64,000 nucleotides of DNA, taken from assembly GCA_949317995.1 (NCBI GenBank), contig OX439044.1, positions 50,548,166-50,612,165 on the forward strand, given 5' to 3'. This document shows positions 21,968 to 36,900 of this stretch, in pieces. The notes beneath the pieces were generated by a model. The model made no database searches. It had not been told where the DNA came from and was given only the letters and a program-made list of their open reading frames with translations. This DNA comes from Acholoe squamosa. Its lineage: Eukaryota; Annelida; Polychaeta; Phyllodocida; Polynoidae. The position numbers and the translations under genes are program-made. Numbering within the stretch: the stretch's first letter is position 1; each line of letters begins with the position of its first letter.

Positions 21968-24900
21968 ACACTTTCCATGCCCCTTGCTTGCCTATGAGAA
22001 AGGCGGACTGGGCGTTAATTTCTACTGTATGAATAAAGCACTCCTCTATAGTATAGACTTAAACAAGCTTGTGTAGACATATTATTATGCACACTTTCAG
22101 ATGAAATATTCCTGAAAATTATGAAAGGTCTAAAAAGATAAGTACAGTGAGGGGGGAAAACGTAGAAAAGCAGGTCTGGTTTCTAGCAGACACTTAAAAA
22201 GTTTATTGTGGGGATGAAAGCCTTAACTTCAGTATCTGTCCCAACGGTGTAGGTGTTAGTGCGTCGGGGGAGAGCTTGCTTCTCACTCCCCACTGACAAA
22301 AGCTCCTTTTGCAGCATTCACGACGTAAATGTCACTCCAACTGACAAAGTCATAACAAATGTGATATTCGCTGTGAATTCATCTCAACAAACACGAAATA
22401 TTCACCAGCTTTCAGTGGAGGGAGGCAGGGAGGGGTGGCAGTGAGAAGTGAGCATTGCAATCTATATTTCATACTCTAGCTGGGGAGCCAGATAGCCCAA
22501 ATATCGTTATTTAACTTTCTCCTGATGTGGAGAGCAGCACAAGATATGACAGTTAGATAAGGGTAATTTCATAGTGCTGATTACGAATCTGAGCTGCGTA
22601 TCTTGATATCTAGGTCGGAACAAGGTCAAATTTAAGGTCAAAGGTCACAATGCATTGGCAATGGGTCCTAATCAACATGGGATACACACAGATGGGGAAT
22701 CCACCATGCACTAAGGACATTTAGTGTTAACGAATGGAACAAAGCCCTCTGTCCCTTCTATATTAAATACCAAATTATGACCTTTGACTTTTAATTTGAC
22801 CTTGTTCCGACCTAGATATCAAGATACGCAGCTCAGATTTGTAATCAGCACTATCAAATTACCCAGATCCAACCCTGATATCTCATACTGCTTTCAACAC
22901 CAGGTAATCAACCTGATTCCAGACTGGCTCCCCAACTACTCAGTGCCAGTGGGAAAAGAAGAAAAAAAAAGAAGAGTTGGTTTTCAAAAAAGCCAGCGGC
23001 ACTTCTAGAGATTCTACTCAGTGCTCGTTAATGGGTTCGGCACGAGCAGAATGTGGTGAGGACTACAGACAGGGACCTGTAGCTGTGTCCTTATCTCCCT
23101 TATCTTATCTGGTAAATTGTGTCCTTATCTCCTTAGTACTTGTAAGTTTTCTCTGATATAAATATCTATATATGGACAAATATTGAGGTTGGGTGATATC
23201 TAATGATCCACAATTAATCACGATCTTGCAAAATAATTCTATGTTTGATGTAAAGAAAATTAGAATGTAGACACACATGCCCAGAGTTTTTAGTCTGGCA
23301 GTTCTGCAGAACATAATCATATACTGCAGATCAAGAGCATCGAGCGCTGCACTGGGCAGCCCATTGGAAAATTTATTTTGGGATCCAATTTATTTTCGGT
23401 ATGGAGGAAGGCTGGGCGACCTGGAGATAATTAGCCATAACAATGGCACAACAGGCTGACATGGGATGCCATCAGTCTTCACATTGCCATATTCCCATTG
23501 TCAACTAATATTAGCCGATAGGTTGTCGAAAGCTATTAGCTACCTCTTAAACAGCAATGGCTTCAGGCTCCCCCACTACGCCAACGAGACGCATAACCTA
23601 GTAGTCGAGTAATGTGTGGTTCTATTGGTAAATGTGTGAATTCCCTTTAGAAAATTCCTGTTGTGATTTTAAGTAAAATGTGTGTAGCCACATAGGGAAT
23701 TTGTGTTCGCCACTACCCATATTCCTGAGGTCGATCTGGATCAAGGATTTGCCACATCATTTTGGCCTAGCTGTAGGATAAATATAATTTGCTCACTGTC
23801 ATTGTGATATGTTATTCCAGTCAGGAAACATAACCCGAAATACGCGAAATTCAAGATTCACCTCAAGGTTGTAAATATGCACATAGGCTTCAATAATGAC
23901 AATGCAAAAGTGTTAATTTTAAACAGGCCAGGAAATGCAGAATAAACATTATTAAGGAAAAGAATGTACAAATTAAAAGTCCCTTTATGGGACAATTTGC
24001 CTTTGCACTAAAATTGAAATAGCTATTTGCTCTAGTGCTTATTGCTGTCAGCCTAAAGTAACTGCTTTCTTACAAAACTACCAGTGCATGGTTAAAGCGA
24101 ACCCAGCACATGGGATGGTAAAGACGGGGGTACTAGATTCGGTGCATTTTCTTACCAGTCTAGTACCCAGTCTCCCATTTATGTGTGTGACGATGACAGC
24201 ACAGCAAAATGCCTGTCATTGCGGGAAGGGCTGGTGGTAATGCCTGTGTGGTGTAGGATATGTTGAGTCAGTATCTCAGTAAGATAACAGACACCTCATT
24301 AATTTCATCATCCCTAAAAATGGACTTGAAGCTTAGCTGGACCACCAGCTGTACAATTCCCACTCATTGCCCACTAAAATGCCACTAACAGGTCCTGACC
24401 ACCACCATAGAGTCACAATTACAATCATCAGACTCCCACAATCATAAGCGGAATTCAGGGGTAGGTTTCCAGCCTACGTCAGACCCCAGAGATAGCCCCA
24501 TGTGAGGGGTTCATGAATATTAATGAGGCTGTGCTACTCGTGTTGATTGGTGGAGGCAGGTTCTGAATGGGAACTGGTGTGGATGTCTTAAGTTAATGTT
24601 TAGAATTGACTTGGACAGATTTTTAGTCACCCTAACAGCATATAAAAGATAAACAGGCTGTTTCTAAGAAAGGTAGGAAATGTAAACAGATTTATTGTTT
24701 ATTTAGTGCTAAATTATAATAGTGTTCTTCTGTGTACCTGCTCTTCAATTTTAGACCAGCCTCTGGCAATGCCTCCCCTTCATTTATCAAAGGGACGTTT
24801 TGTGATGATAATCAGATTTTCCATCACCAGTTATTCATATTTGGAATATTAGGAAATAAAAAAGACATTCATGTTAAAAGGAAAGAAAGGAAAAATAGCG

Positions 24901-27900
24901 CATTCATTGTAATATAAGGAAAATTTGCATTTATTATTGTCTGTGAGCCCAGTATTCAGCTCCAATACCGAAAGCCTTTGGCTGTGGTGTTATTGATGTG
25001 ACTCCCATAACCTTCTCTGACCGACAAATCTCCCTCCACCATACCCCAAGTCTGTCAGCCACAGATAGACAAATTGTGAGCTGTGGAAGAAACCACCTCA
25101 CTGACACTCACATTTCCATACAGCATGATAAATATTGGGAATACATAAAAAAAAAACACAATTTGTTGTTCTTTAGTTTGCCGTAGTGGCCCGTTTCAGC
25201 GCCGGGGTCCCAAATAAGCGCCGCTCTCAAATAAACGCAGGGGTACAGGGGTATTGAAATCAATCTTAAGCACTGATATCAGTATTCAAATAAGCGCCCG
25301 TCTCAAATGAGGGCCGGGGTAGAAAGGTATTGAAATTAATGAACACCCGGTCGCTTAAACGGGCCATTTGGGTGAGTTTACATCAACCATTTGTTCCCTA
25401 GGTTTGAAAACACTATTTCAGTACATTGCGATCACCAGGCCTATAGAAAATGGCAACAGGAAGAAATCGTTTTGATCAGATACTTGATACCACAGTGATG
25501 ATACTGTAATGGTAATTGGGTTCAGGTTACTTTAGAATTTGCTTCCCTTGTATTGTGGACTGTCTCAAGGTCTATTTCATTTATGATGAGAAGAGGGCCC
25601 CTGGACACTTGCAGGTCTACTATAAAGAAAACTTGCTGTCAAATCATGAAAAAAGCCCCCCTCCGCCTCCTTGAAAATTCTTTCTCATGGGAGAAGTACA
25701 TCATTAGAATGGTGGGGATATTTTAGGGTGGTATACACCGTCTTTTTACCCTAGCAGTGGTATTTTTGGTATAAGTTTAGCGTGGGGGGTTAGATAATGG
25801 AGGAATGTATAGATTGATTTGTCAATCGCAGTCAGTGGTCGATAACCAATTGTGAGCTGCTCATGAAGCACCTTTATCAGACTCGAGCTGCTCACAGAGT
25901 GTTCATATGCCCTCAGGGCACTCTACTGTTGTGAGGGTTGTCGGGGGGGGGGGATGTGAAAAGAGTGTGTTCGCAAAAGTCACACCTGAAAGGGTACATC
26001 TGTAGACAGATATGGAGGGAAAGTTGTCGGCGTTCTTGAAAGAGAAAGCTAACACGCCTGATCGAAGTCTTTTTAAACCCAGGAAATGTTTAAAGGAAGG
26101 GAAAGGTTTTACAGTGCAGAGATATAAAGATGTTTGCTGTTTGATATAAATGTGTAGACATATAACTTAAATGTGTGAGCATTGGGTGCAATACATAACA
26201 CATATGAACTACCTGCATTGAGTTCCTATATAAACACTGTTCTATATAGCTATCTCATACATTTTACAATCAAAATCACTAGATTCCAATTAAATATCAG
26301 CCATTCTAGTTACACAACTAACCACAGTGAGTCATACAGTCAAACCTCAGTAGCCCGTGGGGGATTAATATCCGAACGGTCTCGCTATGTCTGCAGAGCG
26401 CTCATAGCATGGAATCAACAGTTTAGTAGCAGGAAGCCAGCACCACAATAGATGTTTCAGCCATCGCCTATAGTCACCAGGGGGCTCCAGCAGCCAGAGA
26501 TCGATAATTTCATTACAGGCAGTGCACAAGTTAGCCGCCTGTCGTTTGTCAATGGGGCTATGGCGTATTTAGTGTCTCCCTGTGCCCGGTGGGGAACTGC
26601 TCCAACAGGCTCCACCCCATATAAACATAGGTTATGAGTCCAAGACCCAAGTGCTGACCGATAGCTTGCAAACAGCTTTTAAAGGTGCTCTGTGGGGTCA
26701 GATTCCCTTTGTGTTGTATGACAGATGGGTCTGTCCCTTATTCCTGTGGTTAATAAAATGGGGGCTTTATTGGTGGTGAAAAAAATAGGTAAAGGCATGA
26801 AAGTGGGACTATCAGGTTAGGCCTTATGGTGGTAGGCCGCATCATAAACCATAACAGGCTCTAGTGGTGTGGCATGGAAGATAATAACTTGGTGACCTCT
26901 ACTGGGTCACTACTTTCTATAGTACACTAACGTTAGTATTTCCGTGGTAGTGCTCAAGGGGGACTGTAATACTACATGTAGTAGTACATGGAATGGTAGT
27001 AGTATAGAAAAAGAGCTCGTTTTCCCTGGTTTAGAGGGTGGACGGAATCTATAGAGATTTACTCTCTTCCTATCAAAACCATGAATTGACCCCAGTTCAC
27101 GCATGTGACCATAACAAGGGTAAAATAGTCCTACAAAACCATGTATTGTGGCACAGGCGAAGTCATATAAAATCATGTGTTATGGCATATTCAGAGCTAA
27201 CATTTCTATTTTTTCAAAAAAAGTAATGTATTTTGCCCTCTTTTTATTCTTTGCAGCGCCTTTCAAATGGTAGTATAGACCCCGACTCTGACGTGAATAG
27301 AGTAATAGAGCTGCAGGAGACAATAGAGAAACAAAACACAGAGGTGACAGCGGCCAGGAACAAGGTGGCCGAATACAGTAACAAAATTAACGAACTAGAA
27401 GAGAGCTTATCCGTCTCACAGAAAGAGTTAATCAAAATGCAAGAAGCACATGTCAAACTACAGCGTGATCTTCGAGAGGTAAGTGGATGTTTGTTGTTCT
27501 CATCGAAATTGAGGTTGTTTAGTATGTCTCGGCTATTTTTCACAGAAAAAAAAGAAAACCTCACCAATTGGAGAAATTGATTATGTTCAGCGTTACCAAA
27601 AATAGTCGGCAGTAAATGAAAATAAATTACCCTGTAGGAATCATGATTCTCAATGTATGTTCAGTCATCGTTTTGCCTCTAAACATTGCCCGGAAACAGT
27701 CTAATCCGTTGAGTGTGATTGCATGTCGGCATGGGATCTGGTACAAAATGTAAAAACGGTGTTTCTATTCTGGAAAGGCTTGAATATGAAATAAATGGCA
27801 ATATGTCTCTTTTATCCTATAACTATGAGTGTATTTCAACCAGAAACAAGATGAATAACTGAAGTCGTATGCCTCCATTCTGTTGATTTGAAAGCTGGAT

Positions 27901-30900
27901 GATTTCCTTTGAATTCTTTGCGTCGAGTTTGTGCGGTGCGTTATCAAACATAGAATGTAATAGAGAGGTTAGATGAGCTGGGTCTGAAAGGCCATGCACA
28001 GTATGGATGCATTTAAAGCATGCTACTCATAACATATTAAACCATTTTACCATGTCACACTCATCCCCGACCGTCGCTATGGGGGTTAAAAATCTCTCAA
28101 TACAGTGACATATCCAGGAGGGGGTGAGGTGAACTATTGGAAAGATTCCTGTTTCACGACAACTTTCGGCCAAAATTTATATTATAGAATTGCACCCCAC
28201 AACCAAAAAAAGAAAAAAAACGGCATGGAACACCCCCCCCCCCTTAAATAAGCCAGTGGTTGAACTATAAATGAAGCTATGTCACAGGTCATCCCATAGC
28301 GCCCTGACGTCGTTGGCAAGAAACCCTTTCATACCATGAGTCATCCAGATGGCTCTATTTACAAATGTATTTCAAGGAGAAGGCATTGATCTCTGAATCG
28401 TTGCCATCTCGTGCCCTCATGGATGCTGCAAAAGGGACAGTTTTCTTTAGTATGGTAGACTCTATTACTGACCCTTTTCTACCGTTCTGTCTCAATACAC
28501 CCCACCACCACCACCTGATGGATGAGCCTGCTTATGGCGACTCGCTAAAAGTTGACAAGCGAGTTAAGTCCTCCAAATGGGGTTCTGGTGAGAAAGCGGG
28601 GAGGAGGTCTGAATGCCCGGGGGGGGGGGTCACTCGAATTAAAATTGGTATCAGCTGTGGCACTGACCCCAAAGGATTGTGGCTCTCAACACATTAAATA
28701 GGGGGAAAAGGGGCCTATCAAAGATACTGAAGTTAAAAAAAAGTGGCTGAACCTGTCAAGAATGTATCCTAAAACCGCCATATTTGAGAGAGAACATGAT
28801 CAATGTGAGAGAGAACATTATCATAAAGGGGGTTGTATTCTGACTTTTTGAAATATAGGTGGTAAATATGATTCCTTAGTTGGGGGCTGTCAAAATGCAA
28901 GGAAAGGGGGGTGGTATTGCAGTTGGTACCTACCATCAAAGATTCAGTACCCCTACCCCATCCCCCCCCCCAGCCGGCCTCAATACTGTTATACATCTCA
29001 AAGTGAACCAATCTTCTTTGAGACTGAATAGAGACGTAAAGAAAAACGAAATGAGAACACCACGCTTTAGGCTATATGAACTGACAACGCACTTTCTGAA
29101 TGAGAAATCCATTCGCTCGGAATAGCAGAAGGTCTAGTCTGACAATTGAATGCACATTTAGCTGCTCCCGGTAAATCCCTGATGGCAAGTTGGTTGAAAA
29201 GATAAGACAGCACTAAAGCTAAAAAGGAGTTGTAAATACAAAGGGTATTTTGGTTTAAAAGGAATTCTGTTGGGTTTTCAGTTTATAAACGTGTTTCTTC
29301 TTGGTGATTAGTAGTCACCGAAACTGCAGTTCTTTAAGACATATTCATTTGGCAATAATCTATTTAAAAATGGAATACCCAACGGTAGGCGATGGGATTG
29401 TTAAGTGAATTACATTCTGTATTACAGTACAAAAGTGTGCAGTCGCAGTTCATTTGAAACTTAATTTAGAGTCGTTCATTATTCCACTGTGTCTAGACTT
29501 TGATGCATATACAAGGCTCTAAATAAGGCAACCGTTTTTGTGATATATGTCGGTGCCGGTACTGCTTTTATGTATTATTTATGCTGACCCTTCGGCAGTA
29601 TCAGGTAAGCCGATAGAGCAGGGTGGGGCAAGGGCGGCTTACATCGGTAGGGCTACATTCATGTATCTTCACGTGCAACGGGTATATTGCAATTAAACAC
29701 AATGTATATCTTAAAAGAGTGAAGGCCGTAAAATATGAAAGAGAGAAAGCTCCTAATTGTACTTTGCCAGATTGATTATACTCTGTTGTAACTATCTGGG
29801 TCCTCTATCCCCTCTATTTACAGTCTGTAGCTCAAAAAGAGGACCAAGAAGAGCGGATAGCCACATTAGAAAAACGTTACCTCAACGCACAACGTGAGTC
29901 TACGTCTCTACACGACCTCAACGACAAACTAGAGTCAGAGCTCGCCATGCGGGAAGGTCAACTCAAAACAGTAAGTTTTTGGGGACGCATATATTCTCTT
30001 TTAACACTGTTTATATCTTCAAAATTGACTTAAAGCGAGAAGGTCAACTCAAAAAGTAAGTCTCTGATGACTCTACACCTCAGGACTTCATTTGTGTGAA
30101 AAGTAAATAGTGTAACTTTTACTACCGTAATCTCCCCGTAGAAGACGCGGTGCGCGTATAGGACGCACCCCCTTCTTGGGGAAAGCATTTTCGCGTATAA
30201 GACGCACATTTTAAGGATGGAATTTGCAATATTAGTACATTTCTATAGTAAAATTACCCCTCGTATAAGACGCCCCCCCAACTTTAGAGAAAGCTATAAG
30301 ACTCCCCAGCATTTTGTTTGGCGTAGAGGACGCGTCTTATACGCGGGAGTTTACGGTAGTCTGTATTATGTCATCGACCCCAGAGAAGAGTACAAGAGGG
30401 AAAAACAACATTGCGTATCAAGTACAAGTTAACTGGTATTATGTCATTGACCACAGAGAAGAGTAGATTGTATACTAGGTACAAGCTTACAGTATATAAA
30501 ATCCAGTTGTTAAGATAGAACACTGTGTACAAGCTAACTGTTTATACTAATGACATCACGATGCACCAGGCGGAGGAGAAGACGCGCGGGCTGCAGGAGA
30601 AGTTGGAGTTATCAGAACAGAAGTTGTCTCAGTACCTACAGAAGGCGGAGGCGCTGCCCACCGTGGAGGCGGAGCTAGCACAGCGTCTGGAGGCGCTGTC
30701 GCAGGTAACGATGGTAAACGTACACACACACCTCTCAGCATCCTCCTGACAACTTGACATAAAAGTAGTAGTTCTGTACAGGTAGCGCGGGGATGGCCCG
30801 GCCGGCATGTCTGGGATGTACATCAGCAGACAGATGATGTTCTCTTATTTCTACATGCGATCATGTTAATACCTTATATATGCTTTCGCTTCTGAACGCA

Positions 30901-33900
30901 TGAGCTTTATTTTTTTTCTCTCTCTCTCTCTTTGCTGCCTGCTTTCTTGTGTCTTTTTTTCTTTCTTTTTTTTTAAGTAAATCGGAAATTTGCTGTGTTC
31001 AATACAGACTATAATTATGTCAAATTCTACTTTAGTTAAGTTAACTTCACCAAAGAAACGTTATCTTACTTAATCCCAGGCAAAATGCTCCGTTATTTTT
31101 TAGCTTTTTTTTCAAATTTATTTAGCCTGCTCTAGTACATAAAAACTATTTTCATTGGAGCATGATTGTAAATTCTGCCTACAATTTGAAACTATCATTC
31201 TAGTCAGTTTAAAGTTTGTTGTCAATTTAGCCTTGTGTTTCTTTGCTATTGTTTCGGCTGTAGGCTATATTTGCTGCTGGTAGACCATCATGTTGATCGT
31301 CCCCCGTGCCGAGCCACCCCCGTAAGCCTGTGGGTGTCGTTAAAAATAGGTGTTCATACTAACAACAGCACTTGGGAATCTTTCTTCGCACTCAAAATGA
31401 AAGTTTATCATTGGACTCTATTATATCTCTATCAAGATTTGGTATCCTATAACACTATGCTGAGAGTGTGTTTTCTTCATGGTAGCTATCGTTCATGATA
31501 GATATCCATCGATAATTTTTTTTTCAGAAAAGATAATTATTAGACAAAACTATTGAATTAACAATATCGAGTAATCATCTATATATCAAGGAAATTGAAA
31601 TTGAATAGATCTGAATGTTAATGCAGTTGTGGACATTTGCTTTTTGTCCAAAATTTTACACACAATTGATCAGACCAACGTAAATGCGATTGATTCCTTG
31701 GGAAGACTACCCACATGTGATTTAACTTTGTGAAAATGACAAGGCTGAGATCTAACTTTGAAAAAAGAAAAGACAACAACCAATTTTACATTTATACCCA
31801 CATCAATTTGAGAGTACATTTCTAAAAGTTAGTGCTATTCGAAGTCAAATAGATTCAGTATCTTTTTAAACCTGTCTTTACTTTTGAGGCCACTGTCTAT
31901 GGAAGATAAATAAAATGACCAAGATGATTCATTGAGAAAGGATATTTTAAAGAAATGCACGTAGCGTTGCAGCTGTTATTACCGTAGATACTAACAATAG
32001 TCATATTGGTAGTTCTGAGTTAGATAATATTTTGAAAGTTCAATTTCACCAGGTTTTAAAGGTTAATTTATTTTCAATTTTGGTGCTGACTAACTGCTTG
32101 TGGTGTTCCACGTTTTGCCATTTGAACTAACCACAGGAATTAGTATATACCCCTGTAGTTAATTCCTGTTCACATAGAATACCCCTTTAGCCGACTAGCT
32201 CGGCTCTCCGCATTTTGAAGAAAGTCCTACGATCTATATGCATAATGCCCGTAGGAATGAGCACATCCCATTCACCTTCCACAGAATCTTTCTCTCCCTG
32301 ACTATAAACCTATAGTTCCCTGAAGTTTCGTGGCCTGAAAAATAAGATTTTGTTCAATACGACATCGGTCATATTACTATGAAAGAATAGAATAGATCAA
32401 AGCAAAGGGTTTCCAGAACCTATAGTTCAAACAAGCGATGACACGATGTCTTCAACTTTAGTTTGTCAAACACGACCACAACAGATCTGTTTCCCGAGAA
32501 AATATTCTTTCTGTAGGTGTCATCTAACACATTTATAGAGAAAGCAGCTCACTTTTGATAACAATTAGTCGAGGTAAAATAAAAAAAAAAACAAAAAAAA
32601 AACCAAGTCCATTACAATTACTGTACCTACATATTGGGACGTGGACATTTTTGTATATTTTTGTATCATGAGGATAAGAGAAATTCTGCCTAAAATAGCA
32701 GAATATTTCAGTGTATACAATATTGGCTGACAATGGGGTCAGCTGGAGGATGGGGTCCAACTCAAGGTCCACCCTGTGTGCATGTACTTGATATAAAATG
32801 TCTACTGCAGGCCGAGGAGCGCCACGTATCCGCAGAAGAACGGTTAGCACAATTTGAAGTTCAACTCGAGGAAAAGAACACAGAACTACAAAGAGTAAGT
32901 CGCCTTTTCACGGAAATTGAAATCTATGGGTTCGTTTTGCCAATGGTGAAATTGAAATAGTTTAGCTGATGAAAACGTGTCTGCCTTGTTTAGATTTTTC
33001 ACTATGTGTGGCAACGGTTACCAATAACCTTTACAAGTAAAGTGGGATAAATCCTGTAAAATCATAGTTACTAAACACATTTCTTGAGTGCCAACATATC
33101 ATGCATGGCAACAATCTAAGTTATGAACCAACCCCTTTCACAGGCAAGGCAGCGAGAAAAACTAAATGAGGACCACAATGCCCGGCTATCGGCTACAGTG
33201 GACAAGTTGCTCTCAGAATCCAACGAGCGGCTCCAACTTCACCTCAAAGAGCGCATGCAGGCCCTCGAAGAGAAGAACCAACTTTCTCAAGAGCTTGACC
33301 GCATCCGAAAACAGCTTGAGGAGTACTCATCCGACAAGGTTAGTGGAACAAAAGGTTTTATCCATCAGAGAAATTCAGATGTTCCTGATTTAGCTTTCTG
33401 TGTCAGTGGTTTTCTAGAATAACAATACTTTTTCGATAAGATTGTTGAGAGAGTAGAACATAACAAATTGAAAGATTGATCAGTACCACTTCATTTCAGC
33501 ATTGTGAAAAAAAAAAGAAAAAAAAGATTCAATTGTCCATTGGCGAAGCCATTCAACTTTTCCATTTGACTTTTATTGGCTGATTAAAAAAAAAAAGCTT
33601 GCGTACTCGTTGTACAACTTCTGTTAACGTGTTTCCAGTCTGGTGACGTCATCTTGGCGTAATAATCACATGCCATGATGACGTACTTTTGAGATACAAA
33701 AAGAGAAGCATTAACATTTATTTGCTTTGGCCCAATGCCCCCAAAGTCCATCCTGCACTGTATTCAAAGATGGAAGTCATCAAGGTCTTCCATTATTTAA
33801 ATAAAAAAGTTCTTTCTAATGGTAATATATACCACTCCAAAATCTATATTGAGGTCCCACGTTTACAGAATTCAGACTTTTTTTCTTTTATCTTTTTCTT

Positions 33901-36900
33901 GGGGAAGGGATTTTATGGCTGTCTGATATCTGTGTGATGGATTCATTTTCCACTTTATAACCTATACCGTCTAATGACTCAGATTTTAATTCCCTCAACA
34001 GGAGAAGGTAACTGGTCAGCTGGACAGATCCAACAAAGAAATCAAAGATCTACGAACTCAGGTTGAAGCACTACAAATGCAGCAGATTCATGCTATTGCA
34101 CGGTAAGTCCTATATAGAGTATTTTCTTACAGTTTAGTGTTTAGTTTTCTTCTTTCTAAGTAGGATATTGAGATACATGTAGACAAGGTTTTCGAATCAG
34201 TAGGTTGATATATCACATCCAAACTGAAAGTATACGTTTTATGACTTTAACCAACTCAGAAGACCATGTTTGTTGGAACTTATGTGCTTTTATCTACGTA
34301 TAAGGAAAAAGACTACCTCTATTGTTAAATAAAATTATTTTAATAAGTCAGGTAGACCTTAGCCGGAAAAGGTTAAGTGACTGTTTTTAGTCTTAATGCC
34401 CAACTCCTGGATTTGTACTCCTACCCAGACCACAGGAAAGGGAAAGAGTCCCAGCACCTGCAATCATACAATACTGAAGCTTGACTTTAACAGCCTGTAA
34501 ATGGTGATTGTGCTATCTAGTCCTCCCTAACCAGCAGAGAGAACCTAAAAATGAAGGACTCATCCTGACACCACGCCATTTGGCACATTTATTTTTCTGT
34601 GCGGCGTATGGCACATACTGGCCCATGTCAGTAGGACTGTTATACTTGTATGCCTTGCTCTATAGCTTGAAGCAGAAACTGCATGTACTTTAACGATTCT
34701 TTACTGGTTGTCAAGCAGTGGATGGCGCAAAACAGTACTTTATAATTGCTGCGCCAGATTTCCACAATTATAACTTCTATTTACATAAAATATTTCATAT
34801 ATTCTATTCTCATAAGAACAGAGGCCCACCCTTTCCCAACCTCCTTTATGCCGAACAATTAAGCACATTTTCCTTTTTATAAGCTCAAGATATATATGTC
34901 TACTTTTTGTCGTTAGATGACAGATTAGTGTGACTTGATTAGAGCAAACTCCCCAATCACACTTAGCCCCTGCTTAGCCCCGCCCCCTGTAGCATGCCAC
35001 TTTATGCCCATCTGCTCTAAGCCCAGCCCCCTTTCTCCACGCCACACCTTCTGCCACCTAGACTCCGCCCACCCGGCAGTGAGTCGCTTGTGACTGCTAT
35101 TGGTCGATTACACAGTATGTTAGATTCACCAGATACTAGCCAGATCTAATTTAACCTCAGGGGACCAGCCTAATGAGGAACAGGAGGAACTAATTATAAC
35201 TCCCTGGTAGGTAGGTGGCTATAAATGTGCGTGAAGTTCTTTTGGAATAGGGGATTCAGTTAGCTATTAAATAAGGGTTACTTAATGATCGTATGTGTTC
35301 ATGACCAAAATGGCTCTAGAGACAGGTGGAAGAAGCTACATGGCAGAAGCAATGAATTACCGTAATCTCCCACGTATAATACGCGTCCTCTACGCCAAAC
35401 AAATGCCTGGTGGGTCTTATAGGATTTTTTTCAAGTTGGGGGTGCGTCTTATACCAGGGGTAATTTTACTATAGAACAGTACTGGATTTACAAAATTGAG
35501 CCCTAAGAGGTGCGTCTTATATGCGAAAATGCCTTTGCTGAGTTTGGGGTGCGTCTTATACGCGCAATGCGTCTTCTACGTGGGAGAATACGGTAATCAG
35601 TACAATAGCTCATAATTGTTGAAACACAAGAGATACATCAGGCCAGTGCATTTCCACAAAACACTCAGATCTATGACACTCTTACCCCTGCCCCAAGTTA
35701 ATAGTACTGAATACCCGATTCCCCCATTTTCCATGGAATAGGTTTCAGGCTAATCAATTTCTCTCGAGGACTCCAAAAGACAAGAGTTATGGGTTTACTG
35801 CTGTCATTTCACATTCAGTCCTCATGTTTTAATGTTGGCTCTGCATGATTGAACGCAGATTCGAAGGCTATAATCAGATGAGACCGGGGTTGATAAAATA
35901 ATGAAGACAGGCATCCCCTGCTTTATATATCTTCATTTTTACCCTGAATAGAAAACTGTGGGCTAGGTCCCAGGGCTGGAAGCTCAACGTATATCAAACT
36001 GAATAGTCTATGCTGTCTATAAACTAAAGGCAAAATTATAAAAGTGATTGCAGGCACCACGCAGAGATGGCATTTGCATTAGGTAGTCAGTGGGTGGGGT
36101 CTAGGGGTTTTGGGGAGAGGCTGATTGAATTTGATAGAATGGGTAGCGGGGAGGGGGCAGATGGCCAACTTCAGTTTAATGCTTTGGGAGCTGCAAATAT
36201 TTAGATGCCATGAGGGGCAATGTTAATACGTTAGTAGCTTTTCTGCAATACTGAAATTCGATAACTATTTACCATTTGAAAAAAAATGGGATTAGAGAAC
36301 TGTAAATTTGTTAAAATGTGTTGCCTTCAGCACTAGATAAGGGTTTTCTATCAAAATCAATACCAAGGGACAACCCAAAATACATACTGGTTTAAAATGA
36401 GCCTATAACCAATAGGCAGTGGCCATTTGAAACAGATATAACAGTCAGCAGTGGACGCCTGGACTACGAACGGCGAGTTTCACTTTCTAAAACTTTGTGC
36501 AAGCAATTTATCATGCACATCTCAGGGGCCTTATTACACCAGAGATACGTATAGTGTACCGTTAGATAACTACTTAAACCAGTATATTACACTTCTGAAG
36601 TGTAGTCTTAATTAATTAGTTCCTTATGTCATTAATTACTACCCTCGGTGGAGACCTCATGTACCATGCTGCGTCTGTATTCCTATATACCCACACAAAG
36701 TAACTACCGGTGGGTAGAGTGATATACGTTTTTTAATTTTTTCATGGACTTTTTGTGTTTGAAACCCATATTAATGCACATGAGTGAGGCAAATTCACAA
36801 CACAAATTACATTAACACTAAAAGAGGTGTCATCCTACAAGGGATGACCTGGCCATTGCCCACATACTGCTGAAAAAAAATTTCAATGGACATAACACTG

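Larger units (their letters stand above)
14988..27256 (+). other. Liprin-alpha intron, 12.3 kb, repeat-rich
   Basis: The largest complete intron of the window. From left to right it holds unremarkable AT-rich DNA (to about 16170), the 2.9 kb foldback composite, a diverged 190-bp-period duplication (19098-19331), a SINE tail relic near 21043, a 28-nt poly-T, a 358-bp foldback with long inverted arms, and a 180-bp MITE-like element. Microsatellite GT runs lie near 20402-20431 and poly-G near 20694-20706. I see no coding exon, and open frames here lack splice sites and homology. Sequence at 22900-25150 and 25400-27200 shows nothing I can name. Confidence 0.8.
29971..30569 (+). other. Liprin-alpha intron, 599 bp, mostly mobile and duplicated DNA
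   Basis: The intron holds a duplicated exon end with its donor (30034-30060), a 232-bp TA-flanked MITE, and then two tandem copies of a ~72-bp unit starting GTATTATGTCAT (30364 and 30436), with GTACAAG-TAACTG motifs recurring up to the next exon. Confidence 0.8.
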
